Positions 61,501 to 64,000 of a DNA stretch of 64,000 bases are shown here, one piece after another (within the stretch, counting starts at the first letter, position 1; each line of letters begins with the position of its first letter). A model generated the notes under the pieces. The model saw only the letters and a program-made list of their open reading frames with translations, was not told the origin of the DNA and did no database searches. The stretch spans positions 7,739,131 through 7,803,130 of the forward strand of contig OZ007509.1 in the NCBI GenBank assembly GCA_963931865.1, in the 5' to 3' direction. Position numbers and translations under genes: made by a program. Source of the DNA: Axinella damicornis. Its lineage: Eukaryota > Porifera > Demospongiae > Axinellida > Axinellidae.

Positions 61501-61632
61501 ATCCAGCAACAGCGAGAGAAACACAACCGATAGCGTCCAGTGGTCGCTACCAGCCCTCCTAACTGGCGCATTGTGCGTATTCTGTAGCTCCGGTCTCTTC
61601 GAATTCTCGTTTCTCAAGTCGACGGACTTCAT
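36390..61632 (-). CDS. MFSD10: MFSD10 orthologue, major facilitator (13 exons)
   Basis: Exons, in gene order: 61432-61632, 59233-59329, 58740-58843, 58207-58365, 57090-57293, 56020-56116, 55033-55144, 48215-48270, 47459-47511, 39725-39815, 37793-37840, 37117-37206, 36390-36505. They sum to 1428 nt: 475 codons plus stop, all junctions GT-AG with matching phases. MFSD10 (TETRAN) is a 12-helix major facilitator linked to organic-anion efflux; human length is about 455. Diagnostic stretches are [20 protein letters not shown] (exon 1), [10 protein letters not shown] (exon 3, helix 2-3 loop), [16 protein letters not shown] (exon 4), [19 protein letters not shown] (exon 5), [18 protein letters not shown] (exon 7), [11 protein letters not shown] (exon 8) and [19 protein letters not shown] (exon 12). 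Introns 7 and 9 (6.8 and 7.6 kb) are swollen by transposons. It appears intact. Confidence 0.93.
36968..37025. mobile_element. Hairpin element, CAAGAGCGCATGATG type, copy 2
   Basis: Inside intron 12 of MFSD10. Arms CAAGAGCGCATGATGACATC and the complement of GATGTCATCATGCACTCTTG, one mismatch, with a slightly longer loop than the copy at 4874. Flanks CTTATATGT and CTTATGT suggest a decayed target duplication. Confidence 0.7.
37686..37724. repeat. Short inverted repeat in intron 11
   Basis: CCATAGATAACAGAACTACG pairs with CGTAGTTCTATTATCTATGG around a symmetrical centre; one mismatch. Confidence 0.7.
38176..38278. repeat. 16-bp tandem repeat
   Basis: About 6.4 units of CAGACCCGGCTACCAC with A/G variation at one site, in intron 10 of MFSD10. 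Nearby (37986-38040 and 38397-38440) are inverted GACTAATCGACTAATT-like motifs, perhaps the ends of an old element around it. Confidence 0.85.
40264..40665. repeat. Dispersed repeat, second copy near 36550-36830
   Basis: About 40320-40620 resembles 36550-36830 in order and orientation (GGAAGCTTTTGTAGCTC against GGAAGCTTTGGTAGCTC). The 133-codon minus-strand ORF is not conserved in the other copy, so it is not annotated as a gene. Confidence 0.5.
41287..41534. mobile_element. Inverted-repeat element plus an extra half
   Basis: About 41287-41340 (GATACCAGTTTGCAGTGCAT, GGGCAATCTAGTTAAC) pairs with 41400-41460. A third, direct copy of the arm follows at 41468-41534. In intron 9 of MFSD10; noncoding. 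Confidence 0.75.
41680..41850. repeat. Repeated palindromic GATTACACCTCT / AAAGGTGTAC units
   Basis: Three or four units of GATTACACCTCTAAGGTCAC and CCATGGTAAAGGTGTACTG alternate and can pair with one another. No coding sense. Confidence 0.65.
42099..42203. mobile_element. Hairpin element in intron 9
   Basis: GTTGGTGTAAACACTGGGTA pairs with its complement at the right end; inner arms hold CAGAAACCAAACG and CGTTTGGTTTCTG. 105 bp, possibly longer since AGGAGGACT and AGTCCTCC flank it. Confidence 0.75.
42751..43222. mobile_element. Element with AGGTTACGGG ends, second copy
   Basis: CAGGTTACGGGATCCCTGCA on the left and GACAAGCCCGTAACCTTAAG on the right are imperfectly inverted and resemble the ends at 29910-30301. 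Confidence 0.4.
44064..44171. mobile_element. Foldback element, TAGCC family, copy 6
   Basis: TAGCCTTGTTACCTGGCATT to GGCCTGGGAACAAGGCTA, with arms CCCAGTTTTTGATCG and complement. Flanks CGCATGCA and TGCATGCA differ by one base. In intron 9 of MFSD10. Confidence 0.85.
44198..44400. repeat. Dispersed repeat, direct partner at 46475-46650
   Basis: Shares GGGATTTGCACCA, GCATTCC and TTGCTGTTGGTCGAATTTTG with 46475-46650. The pair flanks the Penelope-like relic in direct orientation and could be its terminal repeats; this is uncertain because other elements also lie between them. Confidence 0.5.
44570..45600 (+). pseudogene. Penelope-like retroelement relic
   Basis: About 44860-45280 translates, with frameshifts and stops, to the N-terminal part of a Penelope-like reverse transcriptase protein: [26 protein letters not shown], then [20 protein letters not shown] followed by MDKLHY and DQGTY. 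After about 80 bp the frame resumes as the C-terminal GIY-YIG endonuclease region ([16 protein letters not shown], then [15 protein letters not shown] and APYYWERRV). The catalytic reverse transcriptase core between them is deleted, and the GIY-YIG motif itself is damaged (VYMRKW). Non-functional. It lies in intron 9 of MFSD10, antisense to the gene. Confidence 0.8.
45758..46272. mobile_element. Non-autonomous DNA transposon, TATGGCCGG ends
   Basis: Begins TATGGCCGGAAAATTTGGCG and ends CGCCAAATTTTCCGGCCATA, inverted. Subterminal regions repeat CCGCCAAATTTAATT-like motifs several times. 515 bp; TA at each end suggests a TA target. Intron 9 of MFSD10. Short internal ORFs are not supported. Confidence 0.8.
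46475..46650. repeat. Dispersed repeat, partner of 44198-44400
   Basis: Same order of blocks as the partner, with scattered differences (GGGATTTGCACCATTGTGAT, GTTGGTTGAATTTTG). Confidence 0.5.
48008..48180. repeat. Dispersed repeat, partner at 53232-53400
   Basis: Shared blocks are CTCTTCAGGATGCATTGAAA, AGAAAAGCAGTAGAACGACT and GTGATCTTGTCCTA, in direct orientation. One copy is in intron 8 and the other in intron 7 of MFSD10. Noncoding. Confidence 0.75.
48686..49070. mobile_element. Foldback element, TAGCC family, copy 7 (nested)
   Basis: TAGCCTCATTCCCAGGCCCC to GGGCCTGGGAACGAGGCTA, 385 bp, inserted within the 5' part of the DUF7869-type element. CCCTAGTGG occurs just before it and again 12 bp after it, a 9-bp duplication with a short filler. 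The 78-bp copy at 56157 is an internally deleted relative. Confidence 0.8.
49361..49555 (+). pseudogene. N-terminal part of the transposase ORF, cut by one TGA
   Basis: An acidic 64-codon stretch ([20 protein letters not shown], then [20 protein letters not shown]) is in the same frame as the 531-codon ORF that follows. The two are separated by a single TGA at 49553-49555, after which the frame continues [19 protein letters not shown]. One point change could explain the break, so the ancestral protein was probably about 609 residues. The true start may be further upstream or in a separate exon. Confidence 0.65.
49592..51187 (+). CDS. DUF7869-type protein, putative transposase
   Basis: 531 residues from the first ATG after the in-frame TGA. 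It resembles a widespread but poorly characterised animal family recognised by [14 protein letters not shown] CxxC pair (DLCHVCQQN, about 172-180) looks like half of a metal site. Three acidic residues sit in the most conserved blocks: D242 in [13 protein letters not shown]321 in [14 protein letters not shown] and D363 in [14 protein letters not shown]. This order suits an RNase H-fold D-D-D/E nuclease. The C-terminus is basic (PEPKRPREK). With perfect terminal inverted repeats around it, a transposase role is the simplest reading, but it is inferred. The original N-terminus is cut off by the TGA. Confidence 0.75.
   Translation: MDKKEGDVAVLASLRVMRSLPSTSQEGSRSSINYQFGGEPICKMAFLFLNALGARRLKNLITHYDSEGLSVRVHGNTRKRPHNRTKDDDIEKVKGYIEKFADNHALPLPGRLLTHKDYRVMLLPSDMSKSAVHRFYEKACEAEKSSCISRRTFVNIWNDLCPYIASMKPATDLCHVCQQNANLLMRSANMPEAVKSQRLKDAQAHLDLARIQRHHYNEQCAKAKDNLPEGEGRPSVMHYSFDYAQQVHFPFNSQQPGPIFFKTPRKCGIFGMSCEPTSTQVNYLIDEADDVGKGANATISLVHNFLQNHGLKESHLLLHADNCVGQNKNNMVIQYLVWRVITRLSDTIELSFMLVGHTKFAPDRFFGLFKRLYRKSLVDTMDDIVRVVEESSIAGKNKAQLTVSSNGTRHVHWIDWSKVFSEFFKPIPGITSFHHFKVSKEKPGIVTCKEYANSEEQTFNIFKKGVTASSLKGRKPTPILPKGLDAKRQWYLYDEIRPFCSTNLAKDVTCPKPSVPRPDAAPEPKRPREKT
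51422..51670 (-). pseudogene. Possible Helitron-type N-terminal relic
   Basis: The minus strand reads [20 protein letters not shown] and [11 protein letters not shown], an Arg/Gln-rich repeat style seen at the start of some animal Helitron or PIF1-like proteins. Stops interrupt it and no helicase motif follows. Weak; it could be low-complexity chance. Confidence 0.25.
51946..51980. repeat. GGT microsatellite
   Basis: (GGT)n of about 11 units. Confidence 0.9.
52200..52306. mobile_element. Hairpin element, ATCACGCCTAG ends
   Basis: ATCACGCCTAGGAGGGATGT on the left pairs with ACATCCCTAGGCGTGAT on the right; arms continue through CGGTTTACAGTCAC and its complement to a GC-rich centre. In intron 7 of MFSD10. 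Confidence 0.8.
52787..52890. repeat. Local duplication of a CGATAGTAGCCGA unit
   Basis: CGATAGTAGCCGAAAG and GACCGTCCATCTATCGCATA each occur twice within 105 bp. Confidence 0.8.
53403..53486. repeat. 84-bp near-perfect palindrome
   Basis: Two 42-bp arms with no loop, centred on TTGTACAA at 53441-53448; I see one mismatch. Outer sequence GGTGAAGTAGTAGCAGCTGC. In intron 7 of MFSD10, between a dispersed repeat and the gag relic. Confidence 0.9.
53740..54650 (+). pseudogene. Degraded LTR-retrotransposon gag and protease
   Basis: 53740-53943 encodes a gag start ([19 protein letters not shown] and [20 protein letters not shown]). After a frameshift, 53940-54167 continues it ([20 protein letters not shown], then RDRIIVGI). 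A damaged zinc-knuckle region with CTRCG follows at about 54330, and an aspartic protease fragment ([19 protein letters not shown]) at about 54549-54620. TGGTGGCAGCGGTG at 53651 looks like a primer-binding site. No reverse transcriptase follows. Inactive; a lineage different from the intact element at 23.6 kb. Confidence 0.75.
54749..54972. repeat. 32-bp tandem repeat, seven units
   Basis: Seven almost identical units of GCTACAGCACTAGCTAGTGC plus ACTGACCCCCTG. Each unit contains the perfect 14-bp palindrome GCACTAGCTAGTGC. The array ends about 60 bp from the splice donor of MFSD10 exon 7. Confidence 0.95.
56157..56234. mobile_element. Foldback element, TAGCC family, copy 8
   Basis: 78 bp; TAGCCTCGTTCTCAGGCCCC to GGGCCTGGGAACGAGGCTA. 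Flanks ACATTTCA and ACATTTTCA. Lies in intron 5 of MFSD10, 40 bp before exon 6. Confidence 0.85.
56951..56994. mobile_element. Foldback element, TAGCC family, copy 9 (minimal)
   Basis: Only 44 bp: the two terminal repeats TAGCCTCGTTCCCAGGCCCC and GGGCCTGGGAACGAGGCTA separated by GTCTC. Flanks GATATATTGCC and GATATTGCC look like a target duplication with a 2-bp slip. Confidence 0.85.
57294..57550. repeat. TG-rich repeat before MFSD10 exon 5
   Basis: TGTGTGCATG repeats, then a 90-100 bp segment (GTGAACGTGTACATGTATGT ... AAGAAAGGGGTCAATGTACG) present twice in tandem. On the sense strand of MFSD10 this is CA-rich and abuts the acceptor of exon 5. Confidence 0.9.
57989..58015. mobile_element. TAGCC-family remnant
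   Basis: TAGCCTCGTTCCCAGG runs directly into GAATGAGGGTA: two terminal repeats with no interior, the right one decayed. Confidence 0.5.
58385..58533. repeat. TG microsatellite before MFSD10 exon 4
   Basis: (TG)n with a few interruptions, beginning 20 bp from the acceptor of exon 4; CA-rich on the sense strand. Confidence 0.95.
59423..59736. repeat. 27-bp tandem repeat, about 11.6 units
   Basis: Unit AACCTAGGCAACCAAGGGAA plus CCACAGG, with a variant (AGAGTACC for AGGCAACC) in several units. It lies in intron 1 of MFSD10 about 95 bp before exon 2. The unit length is a multiple of three and has no stops, so repetitive ORFs on both strands are artefacts. Confidence 0.95.
60639..61221. mobile_element. 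Foldback element, TAGCC family, copy 10 (type example)
   Basis: 583 bp with terminal inverted repeats of about 75 bp (TAGCCTCATTCCCAGGCGCT inward to GTATCCACTGTT and its complement). Flanked on both sides by TGCATGTGG, a perfect 9-bp target duplication. 9-10 bp duplications and long inverted ends resemble Mutator-like (MULE) elements. The internal ORFs (60757-61233 and others) are not supported as genes. In intron 1 of MFSD10. Confidence 0.9.
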
Positions 61633-62739
61633 CTTTCAGACTGCCCTGCATGCTAGGCTCTCTAACACTGTTGAAGGAGGAGTTTACAACCACGCAACCA
61701 CGAAACCGGAAAAAGGAGGGGCTGTATCGTCTCGATCTCCGGGGCTCGCATTCTCGAGTCATGCAACGAGGGCCTGGGAACGGGGCAAGGAGCTCGAGGA
61801 TGACTTTGAAGAATATTGTTCACATTAGTACATTACATACGTATGTGCTAAATACCTGTGCATGCTCCAAAGACATATATATTAAGTGATGGTTGCAGGT
61901 CATGAGATATAGCTATAGTTGTCTGAGTTATAGCTATAGTTGTCCGTACGTTAACTGGTCATGAAGTTCTGCTACAACAGTCTTGTCATACTTGCTAGCC
62001 TGTGGAATAAAGAATTCAATAACTCATCACAGTAATCATCTCAGCAGACACTGATTCATTAATCTGTACCAAAAGAGCAAATACGTAGCCAATCAAAAAT
62101 GACAACTCCCTTTTTTACTGCTACCTTTAATTTTGATGCAGAAGAGCAAATGTATAGAAGTGAACCATTGGAGCTTACATGTAGGACATTCCACTGCCCA
62201 CTGTCCATCGTTACTACTGGACATGAGGTGCGTCAATTTTGTGATTTTTATATTAGTGGGTATAGGTCTCAAAATTATGCCCTGTGAAAAAGATGAGTCA
62301 CATGACATACATGTCCGCACTTTGCACTTATTGATTATTCTTTTATTTGTTTATTTGACGAGTCTATTCAGCATGGCTCTGGAAAGTGAATAGTGCATGA
62401 AGAATAAAACTGCTGGATCTGATCTGCAAGGCACAGTAGCACAGGCAGTTTCATCAGTCTCGATCACTGATACAATTGCGGCAACACGTGTGAAAGCAAT
62501 GGACAGCAGCCGATCACACCAAAGAGACTCGCACGTCAATTTCACTAGTCAGCAGAAGGCCATGCATGGTAGAGCAGCAGAGTGGAGTGAGAATGGGATA
62601 GCTACAACAAGCCCCTTTACCTACGAGTGGGTGTGGTTATCTAGTATTTCTGTGAAATTTTGTAGAAGGCCGAAAATTTTGTCCTTTAATTTTAATTTGG
62701 CTGTGTGGTATGTTGGGACAGGAAATGGCGAGGACTATA
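61633..62739. other. Upstream region of MFSD10
   Basis: No TATA box is evident before the MFSD10 ATG. A decayed TAGCC-family end (GGGCCTGGGAACGGGGC) lies about 140 bp upstream. No other gene supported. Confidence 0.45.
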
Positions 62740-62945
62740 GCCTTGATGAATGGGACACAGTGGGATGTCTCAAGACATCCCTTCCTGTCTAATTGACACT
62801 CATGGACAGTGGGGATTGTAAGCAGTGCAAGGGACACAGTGGGATTCCCCAATGCACCATTAGACAGAGAGGTACAGCTTGGGACATCCCACTGTGTCCC
62901 TTGCACCACTGCTCACAATCCATGTTGTCCATCCCATCCTAATGC
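62740..62945. mobile_element. Foldback related to the 70-bp repeat
   Basis: About 62814-62850 (GATTGTAAGCAGTGCAAGGG ... CACAGTGGGAT) pairs with 62885-62925 (ATCCCACTGTGTCCCTTGCA ... CACAATC). Its right end (CCATGTTGTCCATCCCATCC) is the same as the right end of the 70-bp array near 63890. Confidence 0.7.
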
Positions 62946-63515
62946 CATCCTTGGACATGGTCATGTGACATGCACCACAGGCGAATTTATGTGAAGGTTT
63001 CTGTACTGAAGAATTTTCTCGGCTTCAAACGAAATTGATATCGTTTGAAAGGTTTGGTGGAGTAGTTTCCAAATATGCCATCAACTCCAGGGTCACTTAG
63101 GCTGTAGGGCCTCTTGAAGGAGTGGCCGTGTGGGATGGTGGAGAAGCCAGTGCTCAAGGCACTCCTGGTACTCCAACAGGAAGTCTGCCCAACCCGAAAC
63201 GTCTTTGAGACACTTTTCAAACTCCCCAACTGTAGCTTCACTTCTCGCAGCAAACATGGAAAGCTCGATACTGTGTAGAGAAGACTCATTCCCTTCTGTA
63301 GTTAATGAGAAGGTACAGCCGAGGAAATGAGGTGATTGTTGTCCTTGGCTCAGCCATCTGTGTTGAAACGTAACAAGCAGCCAAGCTCAAGAGCTCAACT
63401 ATCAAGGATATCAAGTTGGCCATGTTGACATGGGAACGAGGCTTTTGAGGTTAGGAATGTCATTCATGCACAGCACATAGTCACATGTGCAAAAAATGTG
63501 TCCAACCTCCTCTGC
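62946..63515. other. Intergenic
   Basis: No gene is supported. A lone GGGAACGAGGCT at about 63430 resembles one TAGCC-family end. Confidence 0.4.
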
Positions 63516-63910
63516 CACTGTGTCCCTTGCACTGCTCACAATCCATCCCATCCTAATGTGCTAGAAGGGACAGCTTGGGACATCCCACTGTGTCCCTTGC
63601 ACTGGTCACAATTCATCCCACCCTAATGTGCTGGAAGGGACAGCTTGGGACATCCCACTGTATCCCTTGCACTGCTCACAATCCATCCCACCCTAATGTG
63701 CTAGAAGGGACAGCTTGGGACGTGTGTCCCTTGCACTGGTCACAATCCATCTCATCCTAATGTGCTAGAAGGGACAGCTTGGGACATCCCACTGTGTCCC
63801 TTGCACTGGTCACAATCCATCCCACCCTAATGTGCTAGAAGGGACAGCTTGGGACATCCCACTGTGTCCCGTGCACTGCTCACAATCCATGTTGTCCATC
63901 CCATCCTAAT
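63516..63910. repeat. 70-bp tandem repeat, six units
   Basis: Units start with CACTGTGTCCCTTGCACT at 63516, 63586, 63656, about 63720 (6 bp shorter), 63790 and 63860, and contain AATGTGCTAGAAGGGACAGC. Differences between units are few, so the array is young. It derives from the foldback at 62740-62945. Confidence 0.9.
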
Positions 63911-64000
63911 GTACTGACTCAAGGGGGGATGAAATTGTAGTGTGGTGAAGTACATGCTTGTAAGGGGGGAGGCATGAGTTGCCTTGCATACATAATAGGT

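Overview
The window looks like nuclear DNA of an invertebrate animal. Genes are split by GT-AG introns, spacing is wide, and short non-autonomous DNA transposons, minisatellites and retrotransposon remains are dense. A sponge or other early-branching marine animal is my guess only; no marker here fixes the taxon. No rRNA, tRNA, CRISPR array or bacterial operon structure was seen.

Layout. (1) 1.5-11.2 kb holds a tandem family of small secreted proteins on the minus strand. Three copies (A, C, D) look intact, each with three phase-0 exons and a TATA box 60-90 bp before the ATG. A fourth (B) is a scrambled relic whose exon 2 and exon 3 point in opposite directions. (2) 11.2-20.2 kb has no convincing gene; it holds a 1.1-1.2 kb tandem duplication, homopolymer-C tracts and several foldback elements. 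(3) 20.26-21.15 kb is a 9-bp minisatellite. In one frame of each strand it reads (Gly-Pro-Ala)98, and its unit variants are synonymous in that frame. (4) 23.64-27.76 kb is an apparently intact Ty3/gypsy LTR retrotransposon with identical 140-bp LTRs. (5) 28.4-29.3 kb is a single-exon Rolling stone-like membrane protein on the minus strand. (6) 36.39-61.63 kb is one minus-strand gene, an MFSD10 (TETRAN) orthologue. I could assemble all 13 exons, 475 codons, with consistent phases and splice sites. Its large introns carry a Penelope-like relic, a DUF7869-type DNA transposon with 26-bp terminal inverted repeats (TIRs), a degraded LTR-element gag/protease and several tandem repeats. (7) 62.7-63.9 kb is a foldback plus a 70-bp tandem repeat.

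The host genes are all on the minus strand and show no sign of a shared pathway. MFSD10 is a predicted organic-anion-type major facilitator, the Rolling stone-like protein is an orphan multipass membrane protein, and the tandem family is secreted. The most novel items are the six-cysteine secreted family, the DUF7869 element with defined ends and a candidate D-D-D triad, the collagen-like (GPA)98 repeat, and a foldback family ending in TAGCCTCGTTCCCAGGC with 9-10 bp target duplications. Recognition of families is from memory of motifs; no database search was run.
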